From Gottfriedia solisilvae (GTDB lineage Bacteria > Bacillota > Bacilli > Bacillales > Bacillaceae_G), in the NCBI RefSeq assembly GCF_002128405.1, contig NZ_NETJ01000003.1:186001-250000 (forward strand): DNA of 64,000 nucleotides. The letters are read 5' to 3'. Under the pieces are notes generated by a model. That model saw only the letters and a list, made by a program, of their open reading frames with translations, was not told the origin of the DNA and ran no database searches. Of this stretch, positions 8,632 to 17,378 are shown one piece after another. A program made the position numbers and the translations under genes. Every line of letters begins with the position of its first letter. The stretch's first letter is position 1.

Positions 8632-11600
8632 ATGTTTTCGAGTTTAACGAAACTGAGTTTAAAGAACACAATCGCTGTAATTATATTAAGTGTTCTAGTA
8701 TTAATAGGTGGAATTTTTTCTGCTCAAAAAATCCAAATTGAAACATTCCCGGATGTTTCATTTCCAGCAGTAGCAGTTCAAGTTGTCTACCCAGGTGCTT
8801 CATCTGAAGATATAGAAGAAAAAATTACAAAGCCAATTGAAGAAGGGCTAATGAAGTTAGAAAACTATGATCAGTTAACAAGTTCTTCAAGCGAAAATAT
8901 GGCATCGATCTTCTTAATTTATCCATTTGGTACTGATATGGATAAGATTGAAAAAGATGTTGATAGTGTTATAAATAAAACAGATTTACCAGAAAAAGCA
9001 GAAGCAACGGTTCAACGAATTGCAATTGATTCAACACCAATTTACCAAGTTGCAATTGTAAATAATGGTGATGTGAAGGACTTACAACAATCAATTGAAA
9101 AAGATCTACTTCCACAAATTAAAAAAGTAAATGGAGTTAGTGAAGTAAGTTTACAAGGTACAAAAGAAGAAGAAATCCAAATTGTTGTAGATAATAAAAA
9201 AGCAGCGCAATATGGAATTTCATTAGATACAATTAAAAATGCAATTCAAGGTCAAGATTATGCAATTCCATTAGGTTCAGTAGAGAATGATGGGAAAACA
9301 GTTTCCGTTCGAATGAAGGGAAATCTACAGTCAGTAAAACAAATTGAAAAAACTGTATTATCAAATGGTGCATCAGCTCAAATGGGCGTACAGGCAAATG
9401 GACAAGGCCAGCAGGCTCAACAAGTACAAGCATCGACTCCGAAAAATGTTACGGTTGCCGATATCGCTGATGTAAAGGTAGTTTCAATTCAAGATCAAAT
9501 TTCACGCTTTAACGGAAAAGAGAGCTATATTTTATCAGTATCTCAAACACAAGATTCAAATACTGCTGAAGTAGCTACAGAAGTTAAAAAAGAAGTAAAA
9601 GAATTTAAGAAAGATCATAAGGTAGAAACACATATAATTCTTGATAACGGAAAAGAGATTGAGAAATCTGTAAGTTCTTTAATTAAGGAAGGGCTTCTAG
9701 GTGCGTTGTTTACAGTTGTCGTAATTCTATTGTTCTTACGTAATATTAGAGCGACATTAATCTCAATTTTATCTCTACCAATTTCAATATTTGCTACGAT
9801 TGCTGTATTAAATTCAATGGGTTATACATTAAACATCATGACATTAGGTGGTCTTGTTGTTGCGATTGGCCGAATTGTTGATGATAGTATCGTTGTTATT
9901 GAAAATATTTACAGATGGAGACAAGAAAAAAATAATCAATTTAAGAAAAAAGAATTAGCTTTATATGCAACAAAAGAAGTTATTGGTGCAGTTGCTTCTT
10001 CAACATTTGCTACGATCGTTGTATTTTTACCATTAGCATTTGTAAGTGGCATTATCGGAGAATTCTTTAGACCATTTGCAATTTCAGTAGTTGTATCAAT
10101 TTTAACATCATTACTAGTTGCGATTATTTTAATTCCTACATTAGGAGCAAAATTCCTAACAAAGCCATTAAAAGAGCACAAAACAGATACTCGTTTTATG
10201 AGAAACTATGAAAAATTATTACGTACTGCATTAAAACGTAAATGGATCGTATTATCATTATCAATCTTATTACTGCTTGGTTCGTTATCAATGATTCCAT
10301 TTCTTGGCTTTTCATTCTTACCAGGTAGTGTAAATAAAACACTTCAAGTAACGGCTACACTTCCATCTAATAGTACTGTTGAACAATCTGATGAAGTAGC
10401 GAAAGAATTAGAGAATTATTTTGCAGATTCAGATTTAATTGATACTGTTCAGGCAACTGTCGGTGGTAAACGTGACTTTATTATGAACATGGATGGTGGC
10501 AAAAATAAGGCCGTATTCCAAGTCAACCTGAAAAATGGTAATGATATGGATAAGGTCATCACGAAAATTAATAAAGAAGTTCCAGCAATTGTTGATTCAA
10601 AAGTTGATGGTACAACAATTAACGCAAAAGAATTCACGCAAGATGGTCCACCAACTGGAAACAATATTGATGTAAGTTTATATTCTTCAAATTTTGATGA
10701 ATTAAAAGAAGCTGCTTCAAAAATTGAAAAAGAATTAAACGATGATGATCGTTTGAAAAACGTTTCAAATAATTTAAAAGATGTCCAACCTAAATGGGAA
10801 ATTACATTAAGTGATAAAGCTTTAGATGAAAACATCTCAATGCTTCAAATAATGGGAGCAATTAATGAAAATATTAATGATGTTGAAATCGGTGAATATG
10901 ACTTAAACGGAGAAACAAATAAACTGTCTGTTGGTTATGAAGAGAAAGCTAGTTCAAGGGCAGATTTAGAAAACATTAAAATTATGACTGCTACGGGTCC
11001 TAAAGAAATTAAGGACTATGTGAAGATTTCTCAGAAAGATGCACCTGTTTCAATCAACCATGAAGATGGAAAAATGTATGCATCTATCAGTGCTACTGTG
11101 AAAGGAAAAGACACAGCAGCTGTCACAAAAGACGTAACAGATCAATTAAATAAAATTGATATACCAAATAGTGTTGAAATGAAAATTGGTGGCGGGTTAG
11201 ATATGATTACTGATGGTTTCAGTGATTTAGGTCTAGCAATGATTGTCGCAGTTGGATTAGTATTCTTAATCATGAGTATGACATTTGGTGGATTAAGAAC
11301 ACCATTAGTTATTTTATCATCATTAATATTTGTACCAATGGGTGCGTTCCTAGCATTATTCATCGCTAATCAAACATTATCTATGAGTGCAATGATTGGA
11401 TTACTGATGTTAATTGGTATAGTTGTAACAAATGCAGTAGTATTATTAGATCGAGTTGAACATAATCGTCGTGAGGGGTTAGAAGTTATTGATGCATTAA
11501 TCGAAGCATCAAAAACGAGACTACGTCCAATCCTAATGACAGCATTAGCTACTATTCTTGCTTTAGTACCTATGGCTGTATCTAACTCAACTTCTGGATT

Positions 11601-11724
11601 AATTTCAAAAGGTCTAGCAATAACTGTAATTGGTGGTTTAACAACATCTACATTCCTAACACTAATTATCATCCCAGTTATTTATCAATTAGTGACTAGA
11701 AAGAAGAAAAAAATAGAAGAATAA
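8632..11724 (+). CDS. swrC: SwrC-type RND efflux transporter
   Basis: A 1030-residue RND-superfamily pump with the two-fold repeated layout: one N-terminal TM helix, a large extracytoplasmic loop, TM2-6, TM7, a second large loop and TM8-12. Typical motifs are FPDVSFPAVAVQVVYPGAS near residue 37 and the TM4 segment VVAIGRIVDDSIVVIENIY, which carries the proton-relay acidic pair. The closest functional model is B. subtilis SwrC (YerP), which gives self-resistance to surfactin. There is no membrane-fusion protein gene nearby, usual for Gram-positive members. RBS AAAGGGG. Probably controlled by the upstream two-component pair through the shared direct-repeat motif. Confidence 0.9.
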   Translation: MFSSLTKLSLKNTIAVIILSVLVLIGGIFSAQKIQIETFPDVSFPAVAVQVVYPGASSEDIEEKITKPIEEGLMKLENYDQLTSSSSENMASIFLIYPFGTDMDKIEKDVDSVINKTDLPEKAEATVQRIAIDSTPIYQVAIVNNGDVKDLQQSIEKDLLPQIKKVNGVSEVSLQGTKEEEIQIVVDNKKAAQYGISLDTIKNAIQGQDYAIPLGSVENDGKTVSVRMKGNLQSVKQIEKTVLSNGASAQMGVQANGQGQQAQQVQASTPKNVTVADIADVKVVSIQDQISRFNGKESYILSVSQTQDSNTAEVATEVKKEVKEFKKDHKVETHIILDNGKEIEKSVSSLIKEGLLGALFTVVVILLFLRNIRATLISILSLPISIFATIAVLNSMGYTLNIMTLGGLVVAIGRIVDDSIVVIENIYRWRQEKNNQFKKKELALYATKEVIGAVASSTFATIVVFLPLAFVSGIIGEFFRPFAISVVVSILTSLLVAIILIPTLGAKFLTKPLKEHKTDTRFMRNYEKLLRTALKRKWIVLSLSILLLLGSLSMIPFLGFSFLPGSVNKTLQVTATLPSNSTVEQSDEVAKELENYFADSDLIDTVQATVGGKRDFIMNMDGGKNKAVFQVNLKNGNDMDKVITKINKEVPAIVDSKVDGTTINAKEFTQDGPPTGNNIDVSLYSSNFDELKEAASKIEKELNDDDRLKNVSNNLKDVQPKWEITLSDKALDENISMLQIMGAINENINDVEIGEYDLNGETNKLSVGYEEKASSRADLENIKIMTATGPKEIKDYVKISQKDAPVSINHEDGKMYASISATVKGKDTAAVTKDVTDQLNKIDIPNSVEMKIGGGLDMITDGFSDLGLAMIVAVGLVFLIMSMTFGGLRTPLVILSSLIFVPMGAFLALFIANQTLSMSAMIGLLMLIGIVVTNAVVLLDRVEHNRREGLEVIDALIEASKTRLRPILMTALATILALVPMAVSNSTSGLISKGLAITVIGGLTTSTFLTLIIIPVIYQLVTRKKKKIEE

Positions 11725-11731
11725 AAAAGAG

Positions 11732-11759
11732 GCCCCACTAATTAAGTGGGGCACTTTTT
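11732..11759. terminator. Bidirectional terminator between swrC and the HesB-like gene
   Basis: GCCCCACT, 5-base loop, AGTGGGGC, with T-rich runs on both strands. It serves swrC (plus) and the convergent HesB-like gene (minus). Confidence 0.8.
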
Positions 11760-11785
11760 GATTGGATTTTCCAAACTGTGTTCTC

Positions 11786-12079
11786 TTATTTATTAGGATC
11801 ATAATTAAAGTGTAATTCATTGCGATCATTTACAATTACGTTTAAATCATAATCCTTAAAATACCAAAGATCTGTTTCATTAATGAAATAGACTACATCA
11901 TTAATCGTTACTGATTCACCGATATCTACAGGCTTTTCTTTCGTAACACCTAATGAGTATCCGGTATGAATTGTACTATTTCCACCATATCGTGCAAAAA
12001 AACGAATTGTATCGCCTGCGACTACTTCCATCTCATTTTGGAACCATTGGACCGCATCATTGCTAATTGTTATTTTCAT
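11786..12079 (-). CDS. HesB/YneR-like small protein
   Basis: A 97-residue protein of the HesB/IscA-like fold family, closest in memory to B. subtilis YneR: MKITISNDAVQWFQNEM, the RFFARYGG segment and YSLGVTKEKPVDIGE. It has no cysteine at all, so it lacks the three iron-sulfur ligands of true IscA scaffolds and cannot be a classical cluster carrier. Function is unknown. It faces swrC and ends at the shared terminator. The RBS is a weak GGTCGG-like stretch; the start is well placed because homologues begin the same way. Confidence 0.75.
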   Translation of the reverse strand: MKITISNDAVQWFQNEMEVVAGDTIRFFARYGGNSTIHTGYSLGVTKEKPVDIGESVTINDVVYFINETDLWYFKDYDLNVIVNDRNELHFNYDPNK

Positions 12080-12251
12080 ATTATGTAATCCGACCTTTCT
12101 AACCTTTATAAAAGTATTATAGTATGAATGTGAAAAACTATACAGAAATGTGATTAGGTAGAAAAAGTTATGACATGTTTAAGAGAATATCTTTTTCATT
12201 CAATATGGTACTATTGAAGAAATATGAAAAAAAGGATTGATTTAAAAGCAG

Positions 12252-12593
12252 ATGAACACTTTTACAAGTAATGTAATTGAGGTAATACGTAGAATTCCAA
12301 AAGGCAAAGTTATGACATATGGTCAGATTGCGAAACATTCTGGTAGTCCGAGAGGTGCAAGGCAAGTGGTAAGAATCTTACACTCAATGAGTCAGAAATA
12401 TAATCTTCCATGGCATCGAGTCGTTAATTCTAAAGGGGAAATAGGAATTCAAGATGAAGAGGGATTTTTACAACAAAAAAATGCATTAGAAGAAGAAGGA
12501 ATCACATTTATTAGGGACCGTAAAATTGATCTTAACATGTTTCAATATGAACCGATTCCAGTCTTAGAAAAAGCTGATGTCGATTTAATTTAA
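12252..12593 (+). CDS. Alkyltransferase-like protein (ATL)
   Basis: A 113-residue protein of the O6-alkylguanine-DNA alkyltransferase DNA-binding family. It keeps the GKVMTYGQIAKHSG segment, the GARQVV recognition helix and the active-site loop, but that loop reads PWHRV (Trp54) instead of PCHRV. The acceptor cysteine is therefore gone. ATL proteins of this type (E. coli YbaZ, S. pombe Atl1) bind O6-alkylguanine lesions and hand them to nucleotide excision repair rather than repairing them. An in-frame TAA just upstream fixes the start. A terminator follows at once, so the gene is monocistronic. Confidence 0.9.
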   Translation: MNTFTSNVIEVIRRIPKGKVMTYGQIAKHSGSPRGARQVVRILHSMSQKYNLPWHRVVNSKGEIGIQDEEGFLQQKNALEEEGITFIRDRKIDLNMFQYEPIPVLEKADVDLI

Positions 12594-12628
12594 ACTCAAA
12601 ATACCTTATTGGATTTTGAGTTTTTTTA
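12593..12628 (+). terminator. Intrinsic terminator of the ATL gene
   Basis: AACTCAAAAT, 10-base loop, ATTTTGAGTT, then a run of T. Confidence 0.85.
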
Positions 12629-12762
12629 GTTCATTTACACATATTTTGAAACATTGTTACGTAAGATGAATTGTTCATCCTTCATTAATATATAGATAGT
12701 CAATAGTATAACTTTACAAACAGAACATTGTTTTGTTATACTCGTCGTAGGAGGAGTGTCAT

Positions 12763-13377
12763 ATGAGTGAAGAATTAATTTCAAAGAAAGATTTACTACA
12801 ACTTACAGGCATATCGTACGGACAGCTTTATCGTTGGAAAAGAAAAAATATTATTCCTGAAGATTGGTTTATGAAAAAATCAAGTTTTACAGGGCAAGAA
12901 ACTTTTTTTCCAAAAGGAAAGATACTAGAGCGGATTGAAAGAATTATGGAATTAAAAGATGATCAATCATTGGATGATATTGCTAGAGTCTTCTCTATTA
13001 GTAAAGAAAAAATAGGGGACTTTCAAAATGTTGCACTATCTTTAGATAAAATTCCTAAACAAGTTTTACAAATTTATCAATCATTATTCCCTAATTCAAA
13101 ATTAGAGCATTTAAATACAGTTCAATTATGTTCATTATTATTTGTGAATGACTGGTTATTAAAAGGGAGTGTCACAATTGAAGAAGTACGACAATTTTTA
13201 CTTCTAGTTGAGACTCATAAAACACAAATAAAATTGGAAGATACGGTTGTTATATATATTCGAAAATTTGGTGTAGGGACATGGGTAATCGGAAAACAAA
13301 ATGAAACTTTTGTCGATCAAAAAGATGCGATATTAATTCATGTTGAGCTTGTTCATTATCTAAATAACTTTAATTAA
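12763..13377 (+). CDS. yhbD: YhbD-like MerR-type HTH protein (DUF4004)
   Basis: A 204-residue protein whose first 75 residues form a MerR-like helix-turn-helix (SKKDLLQLTGISYGQLYRW, then KGKILERIERIMELKDDQS). The remainder is a helical and mixed domain without known catalytic motifs. It resembles B. subtilis YhbD. As there, it is followed directly (23 bases) by a bactofilin-like gene, so the pair is probably one operon and the protein may regulate or assist the polymer. RBS AGGAGGAG. The exact role is unknown. Confidence 0.75.
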   Translation: MSEELISKKDLLQLTGISYGQLYRWKRKNIIPEDWFMKKSSFTGQETFFPKGKILERIERIMELKDDQSLDDIARVFSISKEKIGDFQNVALSLDKIPKQVLQIYQSLFPNSKLEHLNTVQLCSLLFVNDWLLKGSVTIEEVRQFLLLVETHKTQIKLEDTVVIYIRKFGVGTWVIGKQNETFVDQKDAILIHVELVHYLNNFN

Positions 13378-13400
13378 TAACTATGATAGGAGGAGAATGA

Positions 13401-14204
13401 ATGGTTAACGTACAACCAAGACAAGATGCATATGTAAGTGGTTCGGGTACAATTTCGGCTGGTAAATATGACGATGTGAGAGTCAGTGGTAGTGGACGCA
13501 TCTTAGGTGACATTCAATGTGTTAAAGTAAAAGTTAGCGGTTCTGCTAAATTTAATGGGAAAATAGAGAGCGAATTTTTGAACTGTAGTGGCAGCGCAAA
13601 ATGTTTAAGTGATGTTGAAGTGCAAAAATTAAATGTGAGCGGATCATTATCGATAGATGGAAAAGTTACTGGTGGGGACGTACATGTAAGTGGTAGCTTT
13701 AAGACAAAAAATGATTTAAATGTAGATAGTGTTAATGTCTCTGGTTCTATGAGAACAATCGGAATGGTAAAAGCTGAAGTTATTTCAGTTAAAGGATCTC
13801 TTTCGGCAGAAAAAGGGGCAGAATGTGAAGCATTTACAGCAAAAGGACATATCTCTATGAACGGATTACTGAATGCAGAAAATGTGAAAATCACTCATAG
13901 TGGATTTAGTTATGGATATAGTTATGTTCCAGAAATCGGTGGCGAAACGATTGAAATTAGTCGTTTTGATGATAGCAACATCTTTACGCGTGTATTTACG
14001 AGAGTATTTAATGCGCGTACTAATTTTCGTTCAGATGTAATTGAAGGTAGCGCAATCAAAATTGATTATACTACTTCAAGTGTGGTAAGAGGAGATGCAG
14101 TAACAATCGGACCAAAATGTAAAATTGATCTTGTTGAATATACTGAAGATGTGCAAATTCATCCTTCTGCTAAAGTGAAGGAAGTTAAAAAAATTGAACA
14201 GTAA
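13401..14204 (+). CDS. Bactofilin-like polymer-forming cytoskeletal protein (YhbE/YhbF family)
   Basis: A 267-residue protein dominated by a right-handed beta-helix repeat: VSGSG, VSGSA, CSGSA, VSGSL, VSGSF and VSGSM recur about every 17-20 residues between residues 10 and 125. This is the hallmark of bactofilin-type polymers. B. subtilis YhbE and YhbF (BacE, BacF) are about 235 residues each and affect motility; here a single gene follows yhbD. The C-terminal part (about 170-267) is a less regular extension, also seen in YhbE/YhbF. RBS AGGAGGAG. Confidence 0.85.
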   Translation: MVNVQPRQDAYVSGSGTISAGKYDDVRVSGSGRILGDIQCVKVKVSGSAKFNGKIESEFLNCSGSAKCLSDVEVQKLNVSGSLSIDGKVTGGDVHVSGSFKTKNDLNVDSVNVSGSMRTIGMVKAEVISVKGSLSAEKGAECEAFTAKGHISMNGLLNAENVKITHSGFSYGYSYVPEIGGETIEISRFDDSNIFTRVFTRVFNARTNFRSDVIEGSAIKIDYTTSSVVRGDAVTIGPKCKIDLVEYTEDVQIHPSAKVKEVKKIEQ

Positions 14205-14224
14205 TACGAATGATCAAAAAACAA

Positions 14225-14272
14225 AGCAACTTGTTGGAAGGTAGGAATCCTTTTTATAAGTTGCTCTTTTTT
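14225..14272 (+). terminator. Intrinsic terminator after the bactofilin gene
   Basis: AGCAACTT/AAGTTGCT stem with a 25-base loop, then CTTTTTTT. Confidence 0.8.
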
Positions 14273-14473
14273 TAGATTTCCTTATACATGTTATCTGATG
14301 CAAATTAGTTACAATTATAAATCTTTCAAGCAAACGAAAGCATAGTTCTTTGCACAAAATCATTTTATAAGTTTAGTAGTGGATATACTTGATATCAATC
14401 ATATAAGAAAAAGATGCTTTTTAAATTACATATGTTGAAGAATCTTATCTAGAGTGTTAAGATTAAGGAATAA

Positions 14474-14487
14474 TGCAAACGATTGCA
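14474..14487. promoter_or_regulatory. LacI/CcpA-type operator 1 of the alpha-glucosidase gene
   Basis: TGCAAACGATTGCA, a near-perfect palindrome with the CG centre typical of LacI-family sites, 80 bases upstream of the start codon. It could be a cre site or the site of a specific sugar repressor. Confidence 0.7.
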
Positions 14488-14533
14488 ATAATTAATGCGA
14501 AATTTTCCATTCAACATTTGAAATAGACAAAAA

Positions 14534-14547
14534 TGTAAACGCTTTTA
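14534..14547. promoter_or_regulatory. LacI/CcpA-type operator 2 (cre-like)
   Basis: TGTAAACGCTTTTA, a close match to the catabolite-responsive element consensus, immediately ahead of the RBS. The location suits roadblock or promoter repression. Confidence 0.7.
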
Positions 14548-14567
14548 AAATGGGAGGAGAAATAAAT

Positions 14568-16244
14568 ATGACGAAACAGAATTGGTGGAAGGAAGCTGTA
14601 GCATATCAAATCTATCCACGTAGCTTCATGGACTCAAATGGTGACGGAATTGGTGATCTAAGAGGAGTCATTTCCAAGTTAGATTATATAAAAGAGTTAG
14701 GGATTGATGTTATTTGGATTTGTCCATTTTACAAATCACCTAATGATGATAATGGTTATGATATTTCAGATTATCAAGATATCATGGAAGAGTTTGGCAC
14801 AATGGCAGATTTCGATGATCTTTTGTCAGCTGTACATGAAAGAGGAATGAAATTAATTTTAGACTTAGTCGTAAATCATACAAGTGACGAACATCCTTGG
14901 TTCCTAGAATCGAAAAAGTCAAAGGATAATCCTTACCGCGATTTCTATATTTGGAGAGAGGGAACAGAAGAAGGAGAAGAACCAAATAATTGGGAGAGTA
15001 TTTTTGGTGGTTCAGCATGGGAGTATGATGAAGCAACGAAGGAATACTTTTTACATCTTTTTTCAAAGAGACAGCCTGACTTAAATTGGGAAAACAAAGA
15101 AGTTCGTCAAAAAGTATACGATATGATTAATTGGTGGTTAGATAAAGGGATCGATGGATTCCGTGTTGATGCGATTAGTCATATTAAAAAAAGAGCTGGG
15201 TTCCCAAATATGCCAAATCCAGAAAATGAAAAGTATGTATCTTGCTTTGATATGCATATGAATCAAGAAGGAATTCATGAGTATTTAGAAGAGTTAAAAC
15301 AGGAGACATTTGCTAAATATGACATCATGACTGTTGGCGAAGCAAATGGCGTAAAAATTGAAGAAGCTGATTTATGGGTTGGAGAGGAAAATGGAAAATT
15401 CAATATGATTTTCCAATTCGAAAGTATGGACCTATGGAGAAAAACAGATGATTCGGCTACATCTATTCCTGATTTAAAGGAAGTATTAACAAAATGGCAA
15501 AATGGATTAGAAGGACACGGTTGGAATGCTTTATTTATTGAAAATCATGATATTCCAAGAGCTGTAAGTACTTTAGGAAATGATGAAGAAGCACATTGGG
15601 AAAAATCTGCTAAAGCAATTGGGACAATGTATTTCTTTATGAAGGGTACGCCATTTATTTATCAGGGACAAGAAATCGGAATGACAAATGTCCACTTCCA
15701 ATCAATTGATGAATATAATGATGTGAATGCGAAAAATATGTATCAGTTAATGAAAGAAAATGGTTCGACTGATCAAGAAATTTTAAACATTCTTTGGAAA
15801 AATGGTAGAGACAATGCTCGAACACCAATGCATTGGAATGCGGAAGAACATGCAGGTTTTACAAATGGTAAACCATGGATTAAAACAAATGAAAACTACA
15901 AAACACTTAATGTAGCTGCACAAGAAAATGATGAAAACTCAATCCTATCATATTACAAAAAGATGATTAACTTACGTAAACAACATAAAGCTTTAGTATA
16001 TGCACCTTATGAATTGTTAGATGTTGCAAGTGAGCCAGTATATGCATACACGCGTAAGAATGAAAATGAAACGTTCTTAATTATTAGTAACCTTTCAACT
16101 GAGAAGCAAGCTTTTGAAATCCCTGCTGAATTGTTCAAAATGAATGCTGAATTATGTTTATCAAATGGTCATTTAATTGAAGATACTTTAAGTGAGAAGA
16201 TGGAATTTAGTCCATTTGAAGCAAGAGTATACCGATTATCATAA
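14568..16244 (+). CDS. GH13 alpha-glucosidase, probably alpha-1,4-preferring
   Basis: A 558-residue intracellular GH13 enzyme (no signal peptide). The catalytic triad is visible: nucleophile D201 (GFRVDAISHI), acid/base E258 (VGEANG) and D328 (IENHDIPRAVS). Oligo-1,6-glucosidases carry Val after the nucleophile, while alpha-1,4-preferring alpha-glucosidases have Ala, Gly or Thr; here it is A202, so maltose-type substrates are likely (family knowledge, not tested). The start is the ATG after GGGAGGAG; the longer frame adds six residues encoded by the RBS. It is monocistronic and preceded by two LacI/CcpA-type operators, so glucose repression is expected. Confidence 0.88.
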   Translation: MTKQNWWKEAVAYQIYPRSFMDSNGDGIGDLRGVISKLDYIKELGIDVIWICPFYKSPNDDNGYDISDYQDIMEEFGTMADFDDLLSAVHERGMKLILDLVVNHTSDEHPWFLESKKSKDNPYRDFYIWREGTEEGEEPNNWESIFGGSAWEYDEATKEYFLHLFSKRQPDLNWENKEVRQKVYDMINWWLDKGIDGFRVDAISHIKKRAGFPNMPNPENEKYVSCFDMHMNQEGIHEYLEELKQETFAKYDIMTVGEANGVKIEEADLWVGEENGKFNMIFQFESMDLWRKTDDSATSIPDLKEVLTKWQNGLEGHGWNALFIENHDIPRAVSTLGNDEEAHWEKSAKAIGTMYFFMKGTPFIYQGQEIGMTNVHFQSIDEYNDVNAKNMYQLMKENGSTDQEILNILWKNGRDNARTPMHWNAEEHAGFTNGKPWIKTNENYKTLNVAAQENDENSILSYYKKMINLRKQHKALVYAPYELLDVASEPVYAYTRKNENETFLIISNLSTEKQAFEIPAELFKMNAELCLSNGHLIEDTLSEKMEFSPFEARVYRLS

Positions 16245-16250
16245 AGTTTT

Positions 16251-16289
16251 AGAAAACCTGTCCTTTATGGGTAGGTTTTCTTTTTTTTT
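16251..16289 (+). terminator. Intrinsic terminator of the alpha-glucosidase gene
   Basis: AGAAAACCT/AGGTTTTCT stem followed by nine T. Confidence 0.85.
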
Positions 16290-16420
16290 GAGATAATCTG
16301 GCAAAATTTTACAGATTACATTATTTTTACAAGATTTTCGACAATTTGTAACATTCTTGTAATGGTTTTCTAAAAAGTATTTTGATAGACTTACATTATT
16401 AAAGGGAAGGGGAGACACCA

Positions 16421-17134
16421 ATGAATAGGCAACTTGTAATCGCTTTAGTATGTATAATTAGCATGATCTTCTTTACAAAGGAATCTCAGGCAGCAGCTAC
16501 GAATGAGTTAAAAAAAGGGATGACTGGAAAAGCAGTTATGCAATTACAAATCAAACTAAAGGAACAACGCTATTACACTGGTAACCCTACGGAATACTTC
16601 GGAAGTGATGTTGAAACAGCACTTAAAAAATATCAAACTACTAAGAAGTTAAAGGTTACGGGCGTGTTAAATGACCAAACTTCAATGATGTTATTTGGTA
16701 AGAGTGTTGCAGCATTCATCAAACAATACCCAAACAGTAAAACTACAACAGCATCATATGACCCGTATTCTAAGAAAGAACAAGTAACGACGATCGCAAA
16801 ACAATACACGGGTGTACCGTATAAATTTGGTGGAACAACTACTAAAGGTTTTGACTGCTCTGGATATGTTGGTTATGTTTATAATAAAGTAGGAACAGAA
16901 TTACCTCGTACAGCGGCTTCTATGTATACTGCTAGTTCGATTGTAAAAAAACCAGTTCCTGGAGACTTAGTATTCTTTAAAAATACATATAAAAAAGGTA
17001 TTAGCCACGTTGGAATATTCATGGGAGATAATAACTTTATCTCAGCAACTTCAAGTAAGGGAGTTGCAGTAGTTAGTCTTTCGAATTCATATTGGAAAGG
17101 CAAATTTGCAGGATCTGGCAGCGTAATCAATTAA
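16421..17134 (+). CDS. Secreted NlpC/P60 peptidoglycan endopeptidase with PG-binding domain
   Basis: A 237-residue exported cell-wall hydrolase. A signal peptide (1-25, cleavage near SQAAA) is followed by a PG_binding_1 domain (about 30-95, MTGKAVMQLQIKLKEQRYY) and an NlpC/P60 domain (120-237). The catalytic Cys146 (FDCSGYVGY) and His196 (ISHVGIFMG) are present. The third catalytic position, often His, reads S208 (FISATSSKG), a known but less common variant. It would cleave D-gamma-glutamyl-meso-DAP bonds in stem peptides. RBS GGGAAGGGGAG. Monocistronic. Confidence 0.9.
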   Translation: MNRQLVIALVCIISMIFFTKESQAAATNELKKGMTGKAVMQLQIKLKEQRYYTGNPTEYFGSDVETALKKYQTTKKLKVTGVLNDQTSMMLFGKSVAAFIKQYPNSKTTTASYDPYSKKEQVTTIAKQYTGVPYKFGGTTTKGFDCSGYVGYVYNKVGTELPRTAASMYTASSIVKKPVPGDLVFFKNTYKKGISHVGIFMGDNNFISATSSKGVAVVSLSNSYWKGKFAGSGSVIN

Positions 17135-17137
17135 TAA

Positions 17138-17193
17138 AATCATAAAAAAGTAATCTATCTTTCTAACTGAAAGATAGATTTTTTTATGATTTT
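17138..17193 (+). terminator. Long intrinsic terminator after the NlpC/P60 gene
   Basis: Inner stem AATCTATCTTTC/GAAAGATAGATT plus outer pairing AATCATAAAAAA/TTTTTTATGATT. Confidence 0.8.
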
Positions 17194-17378
17194 AAATTAA
17201 ACTACTAATATGTTTCTGTTTAAAAAGTATTGTAAGAAACAAAAATCTCCTAAAAATCACACATTCAAGTTACTAGTACATCCATCTAGTACAATACATA
17301 CTCGGTATTTATATATCCCCATTTACATTCTTTAATTCTATAAAGATACTTAGTTTGACGTAGAAGGGTTTGGTAACG

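Noticed and set aside
9936-11672. Long minus-strand frames opposite swrC
   Set aside because: Shadows caused by the codon pattern of the RND transporter; no RBS and no family resemblance.
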